Positions 43,367 through 55,920 of a DNA stretch of 64,000 nucleotides are shown here, piece by piece. A model generated the notes under the pieces. It did no database searches. It was not told the origin of the DNA and was given only the letters and a program-made list of their open reading frames with translations. The position numbers were made by a program, and so were the translations under genes. Position 1 is the stretch's first letter. Every line of letters starts with the position of its first letter. This DNA is from Hygrophila difformis (taxonomy: Eukaryota > Streptophyta > Magnoliopsida > Lamiales > Acanthaceae), in NCBI GenBank assembly GCA_030278955.1, contig JAOANR010000011.1, positions 24,928,403 through 24,992,402 of the forward strand. The letters are read 5' to 3'.

Positions 43367-45472
43367 TGTTGAAGACCAATTCGTTCTATAAGCAATTCGA
43401 CCTAAATCGAATTGCTCATTAGACCGAATTGCTGAAGAAAGAAGAAAAGAGGTGTTGAGGAAGAGAAGAGCAACCAATTCGGTCTGTGGCAATTCGGTCT
43501 AAACAGAATTGACCCCCTAGACCGAATTGCACCATGGAAAGAAAGAAGACTTTGAGAGAGCAGAAAGAAGAGGTTCGATCTATGTAATTCGGTCTAGGCC
43601 GAATTGACTGCATAGACCGAATTGCCTTGAAGAAAAGAAGCCAAGCAGGAACCATCTCCAATTCGACAAGGCCAATTCGGTCTACCCATAGACCGAATTG
43701 ATGGATGAATACCACGTTCCAGAACAAGAAGGAAGACCTCATGCAATTCGAATTGCATCAATTCGATCTAAACCGAATTGCATAAGGAGACCGAATCACA
43801 TTCAAAAGTACAGTTGAGCACGTGAGAAATGCATGATGGGCATAGGGTTTCGAAAACAAGTATAAAAGCTGACCTTCCTCAACACAAGAAATATCCTTAG
43901 ACACACAAACTCTTGGACAGTTGCTGGGAGACAAAAAGAAGGAGAAGGTTCTTCACCCCTTAAGGGTTAGGTAGGTAGTGTAGTTTAGTTAGTTTATTTT
44001 CCATGCTTGTAATGTAGTTTTATTGCTTTTGAGCTTAGTTTTTGTCTCATAGATGCTGGTTACCACCCTTAATGTAGCCATTTCCATAAACCTTAAATGC
44101 TTTGTAGTTAGAATGAACCCTACCTTCAAGCTGATGAATGGTTTTAAGGTTATTTACTGCTTTCCGATGTCAATACAAGAAAGAATCCAGAAATGGGTTT
44201 TCATTTCAAGTGTTTGGCATCTATTTAATGCTTTCCTTAGCAATAATGGTAGAATGTTTGTTTGTTTCAACTAGGTTATATTTATTATGCCCTAGTTGAC
44301 TTGCATTCTCAATAAATGTGTGCTAAGTGGTTTGTGGCTTGACCTTACACCTTAGAGACTCAAATAAGTGTTCTTAGATTTTAGACAATCTTAGGCTTGT
44401 TAGAATTTATTTTCTTGCTTTTCAGTTGCTGTTTTAGTCGCCTTCATTAGCTTAATGTTGCCTTAGATTATGTAGGTGTTCTTGCTTTTGAGCATGTGTT
44501 TTTATTTTGTTCAGTTTATGCTTGAGTCTTTAATTTTTGATTGCTTGTTTGTAGTTTTGAGGTTTGGTTCAAGCCAATGCATGTTAGCCACATAACCTAG
44601 GTCTATTCTCCTTAAAATACTCATTAGTGTGGCTGTGAAGTGACATTGATGTGAAATGAAGGATTAGGTAAATCTTATCCATCATAAACCACATAATGTA
44701 AACTAAACCCACACTTATGAGAGAAAGACATGCAATTCGATCTAAGGTAGTTCGGTCTAGGCCGAATTACTCATGAAAATGGAATTGCATGGCAAAAATA
44801 GTTGTTAAATGCTTCACTTGAAAAATTTATATGCAATTCGATCTGGGCAATTCGGTCTATACCGAATTGCCCAGACCGAATTGCCCATGAGATCGAATTG
44901 CATAGCAAAAAGTGTTGTCTTCATGTGATCTCCATGTAATTCGGTCTATGCAATTCGGTTTAGACCGAATTGCCCATATAGACCGAATTGACTTAGGAGA
45001 CCACATTGTATTCATGCCATCCCCTCTTTCCTTAGTTTATTTTTCTCTGTCTTACCAATTCGAATTGTCCAAGTTCGGTCTAGACCGAATTTAATTGGCA
45101 ATTCGAAGTACCCACATTTTTGGGGTAAATGCCTTAGCCAAATTTGAGTGAAGGAATGACTTCATCAATTCGAATTGTCCAATTCGGTTTAGACCGAATT
45201 GCTTGACAATTCAAATTAGAGGATGCTTCATGACTTTACAAGGATTAATTGGGTATGGTGTTACTTCATACCTCATGCATCCTCGATTCGGTCTCTTTTG
45301 CACTTTGCCCAATAGACCGAATTGCTTTCTTCCTTCTATTTTAAAACTCCAAAATATTTTATTTCAAGAGTTGTGTAAGTTGCATGGGAGTATTGGGCCT
45401 AGGCCCATTACATCTAATTTTATCCATTACACATCTCAACCCATTAGTGTCTTAATTATTGTGTGATCAACA
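43367..45472 (+). mobile_element. LTR-like 2.1 kb repeat with nested palindromes (solo LTR candidate)
   Basis: It begins TGTTGA and ends TCAACA, perfect 6-bp inverted ends with TG..CA. A TATA box (TATAAAAG, 43861-43868) lies about 490 bp in, as in an LTR. Both ends of the segment are crowded with variants of the palindrome TTCGGTCTAGACCGAA, more than fifteen half-sites in 43379-43800 and 44730-45330. The flanking five bases (CTAAG and CTCAC) are not an exact target duplication, and no primer-binding site or polypurine tract adjoins. An old solo LTR or a mis-set border are both possible. Confidence 0.55.
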
Positions 45473-48019
45473 CTCACACAATACCAAAAATATTTTCTTA
45501 ACTTATTTATTTTCTCTTTCGTTGTGTGTATGAACAACTAGTAAGAAATACATCAGACTAATGTTGGCGGATATTCCCACACGGATAATTAGCTCGTATT
45601 CTGAGTATTAATTACTAGTTGTTATTTTGCATGGTTCGGGTAGTGGTCGGTGGAAGCCTTGGCGGTTCGTCCATCCGGGATCATAATAGCTGCTCAGCTG
45701 ACTCCTATCCGGATACAGTTTTCTTCTCTTTATCTTAATTTCAAACCTGAATCTAGAACTGTAGTAATAATAGATGACCTATGCCAATGTCATCCAATAA
45801 TTATTGCAGTAATAGAACATGTGGGTTTTTATCCAAATTCATAGATAGTAAAAGTCTACGGTGACGGCGGCAACTGTCACTTAAGGCATTTCACTGTCTA
45901 CATATCATTCCATCTGGAATGATTGGGAACCGGATAGCAGATGTTTGCAGTCCGGATAACCCCAATTATTTCTGGCATTCTCTTTTTAGCCAGATTCTTC
46001 TTATCTCAGGCTAATCCATCTTTGTGTATCGAATTCTGTCTAACCTCACCATATATTTTGGGGTATTTTATTTTACTTCTCATATACATGTATGCATGAT
46101 ATTATTATGTAGATATTATGGTTTAAAATATTTTGGAGATCCTTCTCATTGGACATAGAAGTCGTGATTTAAATCAGATGTTGCATAATAAATTTCCACA
46201 AAAATCCCTCTATAAAATCCGGATCTGAGTAAGGGATAAACTCGACAGTTATGACCAACTCATATTCTACTGGGGGTTGATTTTGAGAACTTAGAAGCAG
46301 AGTCAGCGATTAGGTCTCGCCTAGACTGAAAGGATCTGTGTTTTAATTGAGAGTTTAGTACCTGTTTAGGGAATGATTTTCAAACATCTATTTGTTTCTC
46401 AAAATTATTGTGTGTTGGAAATCTTGTATTAAGTGTTGCATCGAATCCGTTTCCACTTGTATTCGGATAAAATGTGATAATTAATACTAGAGGAACAACA
46501 TATAGGCCTTGGTTAATTTCTATGGTAGGGTTGAGTATTCTTTCAACTACTATCTTCTCCCGGCAAAGCCTAAAATTGAGTCTTGAGTGAGTACATTCGG
46601 AACAAACCTTCATAGGTCTGTTCCACTCATGTTTGTATCTCATAACTAACCGGATGTTATAAGCCCTGTGGCTTACTGAGATTTGGGAAGTTCTAAATCT
46701 GCATCTGGTCACCAAGACCAGGGGCTCTTTTATACTAACGGATTGTGACGATCTTTTAAGACTTCCGAGCGATATGTTTTTAAATGCTTTCTTTACTGCT
46801 TCTTTACCGCTTTCTTTAAAATGCTTTCATAGAGGTCACTCGGAAGCAGAGATGCATCTGCCGGTTGTAAGGTTTAAGAGTTATGGATTAGTTCGGGGTT
46901 AGATTTGGACTTTGGGTGTGACAAGGGGGACGATAGGAGTACTTGGCATATCAACTAATGATATGTTAGGTGTTGCTTGTCCACCACATATGACTAACAT
47001 TCTCTTGCAAGGCATTGCAAGGGGGGTTATTAATATGTGGTATCTTAGAAGTTGAGGTCTTAAGAGCATGTAAACTCTTACCATAAGTACCTGTCTGCTA
47101 AAGGGAACATGGTATAGAGAGCATGAGAGTTAGCTAACTGATGGGTTATCCCAAACAAAGATCTGTGTATTAAAATGGAAGTTTAAGTGTGTTCCATCTG
47201 AACCTTGTCCAATCTTCATTACTTTCTCCCTGCCCCTTCTGTCACATTTTAATCTGCTTTCGTAGAGTAATGGTATCTGCTTTCTTAGCATAATTTTACA
47301 TTGCTTTCTTAAAATAGATTTAATTGCTCTCACATGTATAATTTTACCATGCTTTGTAGAATAATTTTATTGCTTTCATGATCTGCTTTAAATTATTGTC
47401 AAGTAGTTGTTAGAAACCATTGCAAAACTTGGTCGACTAACCGAGTGGAAAATCTTAGTAAATGACGTGGACCCTGCTTCTATCGCACATCCTCCAGTGA
47501 ACGATCCGGTCTTACTATAAATTACTGCAACTTTAGACACCGTGCACTTTCGGTAGCACAGTTTCTTAACATGAGCAATAAAAACGTGACAACCTATAAT
47601 ATATCCCTAATCCCAACTCCATCTTCATAAATTGGTTTCACTGAATAAAATTGTAAACCAGGATTATGATCTTTCAGAAAATACTCATACAGTGGGAGTG
47701 TGTTTCATGGCAAGGATCTTTATGACATGAAACTATGATAAGTTTCATGATGCCAAATGCTGGGGATCTTCAGTGTGACAGACTGAAGGTCAAGATTGAA
47801 TTATCTATCCCGGCTGCACCGTGAAAGTTGTCAAAAGTTTCATGCCGGGGAGAACCGCAGCGCCGTTTGAAATCAGAATACCCCACATGAGTAATAAAAA
47901 GTGAAATATATTCTTAAACCCTTTCCCCACGAATCATAACTCCTTTTCTGTTAATAAATTCGAACTTAATATATTTCATGAAAATGCTCGTGTTGACGAA
48001 ACCAAGTTCTAAAGTTTCA
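45473..48019 (+). mobile_element. Probable 5' LTR and leader of the Athila-like element
   Basis: The right border is set by the primer-binding site at 48020, preceded by TTTCA. A TATA-like TATAAAA lies near 46210. The left border is not resolved because no second LTR is in the window. A shortened copy of the primer-site region occurs at 47825-47875. No protein is encoded. Confidence 0.5.
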
Positions 48020-48037
48020 TGGCGCCGTTGCCGGGGA
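48020..48037 (+). other. Primer-binding site of Athila type
   Basis: TGGCGCCGTTGCCGGGGA is the site, complementary to Asp tRNA, that is characteristic of Athila/Tat plant gypsy elements. Confidence 0.85.
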
Positions 48038-48165
48038 GGATGCAGCGTCGTTTACTAAGAGAACTACATTCCTGATTTACTCATAGATAGTTTTTGTATA
48101 TATTTTTGAATCATTACTAACCTGGGGCTTGTGCAGGTGCTGTCAAATCTTGATACAAACTGCTT

Positions 48166-50329
48166 ATGCAAAGGAGAAAGGCCGCATTGCCTGAGCTACC
48201 GTTCGATCTAGAAATAGAAAGGACCGCTCGCCAACTAAGGGCGCAAGCCAGACGAAGGAAAGAGCAAGAAGCCCGGACTCGTACCTCGCCCGAAACCACA
48301 AGCAGTGACATATCCGATATGGCAGAAAACTGAGACATTCCCCCGATCTTGCCATTAGACCAACCACCCAATAATCCTGGTAATGGAGCTGATGGGGGTA
48401 TGGTAGAACACCCGAATCGTGCAAACGAGGAGGAAGATCTACCCAATCCAAATCAGCAACAGTATCAGCAGTTCCACCAACAACCACCACCCCCTAACCA
48501 ATATAACCAACAAAACCAAAATATGCCAAACCAGCAATACCAGAACCAAGCCTTCAATCAGGATCAATTCCAAAACAACCCTCATGATCCCGAAATATTT
48601 TTCAGCAGAATCCCAACTACCACCAGCAGTATCAAAACCAAGCAGAGCAAGGAAATCAACAGCAGCAAGCAGCAGCTGATTTTATGCAGCCCATTGTGGA
48701 GCCCTATTTAGATAGGCCTGGGAGAGCACAATTCCCTGCACGCAATTTTGAGCTCAAACCAGCACTCATCAACTTGGTGCAGAACAATCAATTTTGCGGT
48801 GCAAATCACGAGGATCCCCATGATCATCTCCAAACCTTCCTGGAGCTCTGCGACACAATCAAAAATCAGGGAGTATCACCTGACGCTATAAGACTGATGT
48901 TGTTTCCCTTTTCTTTATTTAGTGGTGCCAGGGATTGGTATAAATCATTGCCCATAAATCAGAGGAGTACCTGGGCAGATTTAGTGAGGAGCTTTCTGTT
49001 AAAATATTTCCCTGAATCTAAGATAGATGGAGGACGGGAGAAAATTGGAGAGTTCAAGATGAAGCCGGACAAGTCATTGTATGACGCAAAGGAAAGATTC
49101 GCCAGCCTTTTGAGGCGATGCCCCCAACACGATACCAGCCGTGGGAGCAACTGAGGAAATTCTATGGAGGACTCACCCATCCATGGAGAATGATGTTGGA
49201 CGCCGCAGGCGGAAGACATTTACTCCATTTGCCCATGGATCAAGCCTGGGAAAAGATTGAGACAATGTCTGTCAACAGATCTGTGTTGAACAGCAATGAC
49301 AAGAAGGCGGATCCTCCTAGAAAAGTTTTTGATGTAAGTGAAGGAAAAACAGATTTCGAAAAATTGCAGGAACAGGTAGCTGCGATACAGCTAGGACAAG
49401 AGAAAGGAAAGGGAGCAGGTACTTCTCAGGCAGGAGCTTCATCTGGTCAAGCACAAACACAACAAGCGGAAGCAATTTGTGGGCTATGTCAGGGACCACA
49501 TCCAACTGACACATGCCAACAACTAGCTACCGAAAGCTGCAATTATGCAGGGAACTACCAGAATCGCCACCCCAACCTCTCCTATTCCAACAATAATGCA
49601 CTAAATGCGCATTTGTTGACACAGCCAAACCAGCCAAACCAGTTTGCAAACCAAAACCTTCAGCAGAACTTCAGACCTCAGAATCAAGGATTCGTCCAGC
49701 AAAGGGTTCAGAACTTCCAGAACCAGAACCAGAACTTCCAACCCCATATCCAACAGAGGCCCAACCAAAACCAAGCCCAAAATTTCCAGAACTTCCAATC
49801 CCAACCTGATCAGAATCAGCAATACAACCAAAAGCCACCATCTCGTCTGGAGAATTTGATGACCGAGTTTATTTCCAATCAAAGGGAGATAAACCAACAA
49901 CTGCAGTCATCAATCAAGAATGTGGAGACGCAGGTCACCCAATTGGCTAAGGAATTGCAAAACAGGGGGAAAGGAACACTGCCAAGCAGCACTGAAGCCA
50001 ACCCGCAATGCAAGGCAATCACATTGCGGGGAGGCAAGACTCTGAAGGGAAATGTGGGATCTGCGAAGAAGAAAGCCATGAAAGTAAAGGTTTCATTGGA
50101 GGTAGAAAAGGAAAAGGAAAAGATTGAAGGAGATGAAGGTATTGAGCTGGTACAGGATAAATCAGATACAGCTAACTCGCAGGCTGAAGCTGCAAATGAA
50201 GCTGAAGAGGGTATGGGTGAAGGTACAACTTCCTTCTCTTTACCACCAAAAACAGATAATAATAAGTACATGCCAAGGGTGTCGTACCCTGCACGTCTAA
50301 AAAATAAGGAACAAGATGAAAAATTTTAA
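48166..50329 (+). pseudogene. Decayed Athila-like Gag
   Basis: The ATG at 48166 opens a frame (PELPFDLEIERTARQLRAQA) that stops at TGA 48331. Downstream pieces continue in different frames. A Gln/Asn/Pro-rich region comes first. A Gag core follows (RNFELKPALINLVQNNQFCG, then SGARDWYKSLP, 48684-49154). The next frame (49118-50329) has YGGLTHPWRMMLDAAGG, a zinc-knuckle-like CGLCQGPHPTDTC, and another Gln-rich stretch. It ends at TAA 50327-50329, where the reading frame would otherwise continue into the protease. At least two nonsense codons and two frameshifts mark an old copy. Confidence 0.85.
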
Positions 50330-52013
50330 AAGTTTTTAGAAAGACTGAAAGCTGTCGAGATCACTATTCCATTGGTCGAAATGATTTCAGAAATGCCCGT
50401 CTATGCTAAATTTCTTAAAGAAATGATTTCAGGGAGGAGAAAAGTTGAGCAGGATGTAGTGGTGATTTTGAACAGCAGCTGCAGCGCCATTATCCAGAGA
50501 GTGCTACCGGAGAAGAGAGAGGATCCAGGCTGTATTACACTGCCAGTCCACATCGGGAAAACTAATGTTGGAAAAGGGTTGTGCGATTTGGGCTCAAGCA
50601 TCAATGTTATGCCACTCGCCATTGCAAAACGTCTTCACTTGGGTGTAATTGAGCCGGTTACAATGAAACTACAACTGGCAGACCGGTCGATTGCCCATCC
50701 AGTTGGAATCCTGAAGGATGTAATTGTCAAAACGGGAGGAACCCTCTTTCCTGTCGAATTCATTATTCTGGATATAGAGGAGGACTACGAGATGCCACTG
50801 ATCTTAGGCCGCCCCTTTCTCTCAACCGGTGGTGCACTTATAGACGCGCGATCAAATCAAATCAAGCTCCGAGTCGGAGAAGAAGAGTTGAATTTCAACA
50901 TGGGAAAGCTGCAGAAGTTTCCGTCTGAGGAAACTTGTTCCAAATTTGATGTAATAGATGGTAGGTGTGAGGATGAGAGCATGGACTCTATGACTGATGT
51001 GACGGACAAAATTTCAAAACAGGTACTGACGCCTGGAGGTGCTGATCAGCAAAGAAGTTGCAACGCTGTGCACTTCGAAGACCCCATCACTGGGGATCTT
51101 GAAGAATTTGACGGTGTTGAATTCACTCAGGAGGAGGAAGAGAGCACCACGGAAGAGGAAGTGGACCCTGTACTGACGCAGGGTCCTGAAGGTAAATCTG
51201 ATCTCTCACCCCCAACCAATTCTCGCAAACTACTACCTTCCGTTGAATGTCCGCCAGAGCTTGAACTTAAAATTCTTCCGGATCACCTTAAGTACGTCTT
51301 TCTCGTTGAACATAAAAGATTACCGGTAATTGTGTCAGCCAAGCTGACACAAGAACAAGAAAAAGCTCTGGTAGACATTCTAAAGAAATATGTACATGCA
51401 ATTGGATGGACCATTTCTGATATAAAAGGAATAAGCCCCTCTGTTTGCATGCACAGAATTTTAATGGAAGAGGAATACAAGCCCTCAAGGCAACCACAAA
51501 GGCGTCTGAACCCTCATATGCAAGAAGTGGTAAGGAAAGAAGTTATCAAGCTCTTAGATGCTGGTATCATCTATCCTATATCTGACAGCAAATGGGTTAG
51601 CCCAGTGCAGGTAGTACCTAAGCGTGGAGGAATGTGCATAACGACTAATGAGCAAGGAGAAGAAGTGGCAACACGTCCAGTGACCGGTTGGAGAGTTTGC
51701 ATCGACTACCGGAAGCTTAACACAGCTACGCGGAAGGATCATTTTCCCTTGCCATTCATTGATCAGATGCTGGAGAGGTTGGCCGGAAGGGAATACTATT
51801 GCTTTTTGGATGGGTACTCTGGTTACAATCAGATTGTAATAGCTAGTGAAGATCATGATAAGACCACTTTCACGTGCCCATACGGAACTTTTGTGTACAG
51901 GCGCATGCCCTTTGGACTTTGCAATGCGCCTGCCACCTTTCAACGATGCATGATGTCTATTTTATCAGAATTTATCGAAAAATGCATTGAAGTTTTCATG
52001 GATGACTTCTCTG
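50330..52013 (+). pseudogene. Athila-like protease and truncated reverse transcriptase
   Basis: The protease has LCDLGSSINVMPLAIAKRL (near 50580) and the flap LILGRPFLSTGGALIDARS. An acidic spacer leads to RT with [42 protein letters not shown] and MPFGLCNAPATFQRCM. The frame reaches the catalytic motif in EVFMDDFSV and is then cut at 52013. No RNase H, integrase or 3' LTR follows. Codons 50330-50371 are in frame with both gag and protease, so the stop at 50327 is a point mutation. Confidence 0.9.
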
Positions 52014-52740
52014 TGTAGGGTTGAGATTGCGCTCCATTGAGGGTTTTCGGTTCCCACAAACTCTAAGTGATCTTTGGAAGATAAGAGAGAAGTGTTCTCA
52101 TTCAATATTCATGCCAAAAGATATCTTACAAAATGAGGGAAGGTTATATATATAGACCAAGCCCATGAGACAAGCCTAAGGAAGGATAAAACAACAAAAG
52201 AAATGAGAAAACATAAAAAATTAGCTTAGGTGCGGAATGGTAAGGTTGGTACATGGTAGTTACAAAGTCGGTATATGTCAGCTGCTGGGTTGGTACATGC
52301 ACGCCACAAGATCGGTACACGGGCCTGATGCGGTTTTAGACCGCATCGCATCACATGCGATGCGGTTTAGGGCGCATCGATGCGGTAGACCGCATCGCAA
52401 GGTTGGTACATGACCGCACAGTAGTTGGTATTCCGCTCCAGAAATGTCGGTACATGGCCGCACAGAAGTTAGTACTCCGCACCAGAAATGTCGGTACATG
52501 GCCGCACAGAAGTTGGTATTCCGCACCAGCAAGGTTGTTACACGCATGCGATGCAGTTTAGACCGCATCGCATATGTAGACCGCATCACTGAATTGGTAC
52601 ATCACACCAACAATGTCGGTACATGGCTGCATGAGAGTTGGTATTCCGCACCAGCAAAGTCGTTACATGCGCGCATGAAAGTTGGTACATCCCACCATCT
52701 TTCAAGGCCTTAGCCAAATTTCAAGATATTTGGTCCTACA
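52014..52740 (-). mobile_element. LTR-like repeat of 727 bp (solo LTR candidate)
   Basis: The ends TGTAGG and CCTACA are perfect inverted 6-mers with TG..CA. A minus-strand TATA run lies at 52145-52154, about 130 bp from the left end, as in an LTR read right to left. The right half holds tandem GGTACATGGCCGCACAGAAG-type units and the palindrome GCGGTTTAGACCGC in several variants (52320-52600). The flanks (CTCTG and TTGTT) do not match, and the interrupted RT does not resume at 52741. The insertion was therefore followed by deletion, or it is the edge of a larger rearrangement. Confidence 0.6.
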
Positions 52741-53130
52741 TTGTTTATGCTATTACAAAATAATATCCGACCATCTTCCGACTTGACCAAAATTTGTCCG
52801 GCGTCCAGCGGTGGTTCCGGCCGACCTCCGGCGAACTTCCGGCCAATTTTCCAGCGAGCTCCGTTTGACCTCCCGGCGATGCTTCGGTGCTCCGGCGATG
52901 GTGATGGCTTAATGCTTCAAAATTGGGGAATCCACAATTAGATTCCATCCGGGTCCTTCAATTTAGTCGGGTCTTTTCTACCCTTGTCGGACCGGATCAG
53001 CTGTTGGGCCAAGCACATTAAATCCTTGCTAGGCCAATATGGACTTAGGCCAATATCTGCATTCCTCAATTTAATTAATTCTAGCTCAAATAAAATCGGG
53101 TCCGGATTATCGGGTTGATTGATCCGGATT
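52741..53130. other. Unassigned spacer with GC-rich CCGGC-type motifs
   Basis: This lies between the 727 bp repeat and the broken LINE. It carries repeated CCGGC/CCGGA words (52796-52900) and a purine/pyrimidine-biased stretch. It has no coding frame that I trust and matches neither neighbour. Confidence 0.4.
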
Positions 53131-55920
53131 TTCACTGCAGAGGGTCTCCTTGCCTCAACCCTTTCTCCAAAGTGAAAAATTTTGTGGGAGATCTATTTAT
53201 CATTACAGCAGCCGATGCGGATCCAATATATTCCCTCAACCAACTTAACCACTTACTCCCAAAACCCATAGCCTCCAACACTCCAAAAAGAGCCTCCCAT
53301 GACACGTTGTTATAAGCCTTGGCAAGGTCTAATTTTACCACAAACCCACAGTTACCAGCCTTTTGATTTGAGTGTACTATCTCAGCTGCCACAAGAACAC
53401 CATCCAATATATGGCTTCCCTTCACAAAGGCCATTTGCGACTGTCCCACTAACCCCTCAATTACACCATGTAATCGTCTAGTCAAAACTTTAGAAATTAT
53501 CTTATAGACACTCCCAACCAAAAAAATACGACGGTATTCCCCAAAGTCTCTTGGACACTCCACTTTCGGTATCAGAACAATAAATGATCCACCCGTCTCC
53601 CTTGGTAATTTGCGCTCAACCTCGAACTTCCGAAACACCTCCAGGACGTCTTCCTTTACCAAGTCCCAATGTCGCTTGTAAAAGTCTATATTGAAGCCGT
53701 CCGGACCGGGCGCTCGGCTGCTATCACAACTCCACACCGCTTCACGAATCTCCTCTTCACTAAAGTTTCTTTCCAACCAACAACTATCTACTTCCTTCAG
53801 CTTGGGCAAGCCAACATTAGTAACCTGGCAGATAATCTCTTTCTCCCTCTTAAATGACGCCCTAAAGTAGTCATATACCAGCTTTTTGATCTCCCTTGGC
53901 TCCACCACCTCAGCCCCGTCCCTATAAATTGCACTAATATTATTCCTCTTCCTATGCATAGCTATGACTGCGTGAAAGTAACGTGTATTTTGCTCCCCTT
54001 CTTTTACCCATCTCACCCGCGACTTCTGCGCCCACCTTCTCTCCTCAATGAGCAACAGCTTCTTTAACTCCCCCCTTTTTTTTTTCTGCCAAGAGCCCCT
54101 AACCACCTCATCCCCACCATCCTCTAACATCCTATCTTCCAATTCCCCCATCTCCACTATGAGTCTTTGTGTACGACCCTCAAGATCTGTTGCCCCGTAA
54201 CCTTCCCAATCCTTAATACGTTTTTTTTCAAAGATTTAAGTCTACAAAACAGCCCACTCCCCCGCTGAGCCCTGCTTCCATCCCGTGCCGAGCCCCAGAC
54301 ATCCTTCACCAATTTTTCAAAACCTATTTCTTCCGCCCAATAATTGTAATACCTAAACGGTTTAGGTCCCCACGATCTTTCTCCTCATTCCAAACATACC
54401 GGATAGTGATCCGATAAAACAGTGTCACAGTGCTTCTAAAGAATATCTCCCCGAATAAGCAGCCACCCCAGCGACACCAAGAATCTATCCAACCTCCTAT
54501 ACGCCCTACCCCCCCTCCCAATCCAAGTGAACTTCCCAACCCCCATCGGCAGGTCTACAAGCCCTATCTGATCAATAACATATATGACATCACTTGACAA
54601 ACCCGAATCAAAACACTCCCCAACCCTCTCTCCCTCAGACAATACAGCATTAAAGTCGCCTGTCCAACACCACAACTCCCCATTCCCAGTGTCACAACTT
54701 TCGACAAAATGATTCCACAGAGCCGCCCTGTCACTATGGTTATTTGGTGCATGAACACATATCACGTTGACACACCCTTCCACCCCTGTAATCTCCCCCT
54801 TGACCCAGATGTAATGATGCGCTCTATCTTCCATCCTAAACAAGCACCGCCCACTGTCCCAAATCATTTGTAAGCCACCCGCACTCCCTAAAGCCGGTTG
54901 ATAACAGAATTCGCTTCCAGAGGAACCCCATAACCTTGCCACCAACCTATCCTGTATTTCACCCATCTTCGTCTCTTGCATACATACCATCAACGGCCTC
55001 AATTTCTTACAGATCCTCATAAACGCCCTCCTCCTCACCCCTCCGTTAAGCCCCCTCACATTACATGTAATGATCCGCATCCTATAATTATATCCCCACA
55101 AAACTGGTCAATCCAGGACACTACTTATTCAACACCACCTCCCTAGCCGTAGCCTCAACCTCGTACCTCCCCTTTGACCATTCTAAGTCTAGCATTTCGG
55201 CCATTTTTAACACCGCTTCTATCTCCGAATAGTCTATCAATCTCATTCCCTCCTTGGTTCGAACAATTGAGAGTTCTAGAGGTGCAAACACCTCGCCCTG
55301 ATATCATGTTCCCTTAGACCCCGACTTACCAGTATAACCGCATTTCTGTCCCAATTAGCATCTTCTACCACGACCATTTCTTCTCACTTTTTTCCTACCC
55401 CCATGACTTTTGCCATTGCCTCTTCCACTTGCTTTAATTCAACCAACGACACAAAGCCCCCCTCTTCTTCATGATCTGGAAGCCCCTTTTCTGTCGAAGC
55501 TTCCTCCTGTTCATTTTCCGCATTCAACCTAATCTCCTTTCTATGCCCCGACCCTCCAAGTAATCTATCATTAAGACTACTCTCTCCCCCACTGAAAATC
55601 GCACACTGGGTATTTACAACTATCTGGCCATCTCTCCTTGTGGCTAGACTCTCTCCCAAAACCCACTCAATCTCCCTCCCCGGCTCACTCAATACCCTCG
55701 CCCTCTCAGCCATACTGAGATCTATTGACGACCCTGCCTCATCAGCTTGGAATGGCCTATATCCTCCTTTGGGCTCACAAGCCCGCCTGCCTTCGTTACT
55801 CCCAATTTCCAGAGTCCCTTTCTGCATGGGCCAAAGGCCCACCTCTAATGACTGGCCCAATCCGCTTCTATTTCCACTCGCCGGCCCAATATTATTTTGC
55901 CTGGTTAATGTTAACCATAT
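53131..55920 (-). mobile_element. LINE (L1-like) retrotransposon, broken, missing its 3' part
   Basis: On the minus strand an ORF1 tail (55860-55384) is followed by an AP-endonuclease domain (55083-54436, with ITCNVRGLN, MQETKM, WTGDFNAVLS and RRLDRFLVS). After several frameshifts comes reverse transcriptase (54157-53132, with SRAPGPDGFN, FVKLDLAKAYNNVSW and LEKGLRQGDPL). The sequence ends at GDPL, before the FADD block. The RT C-terminus, zinc knuckle and poly-A tail are lost. Loss of the 3' side is unusual for a LINE, which is normally cut at its 5' end, so later deletion or replacement is likely. It is not functional. Confidence 0.9.
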
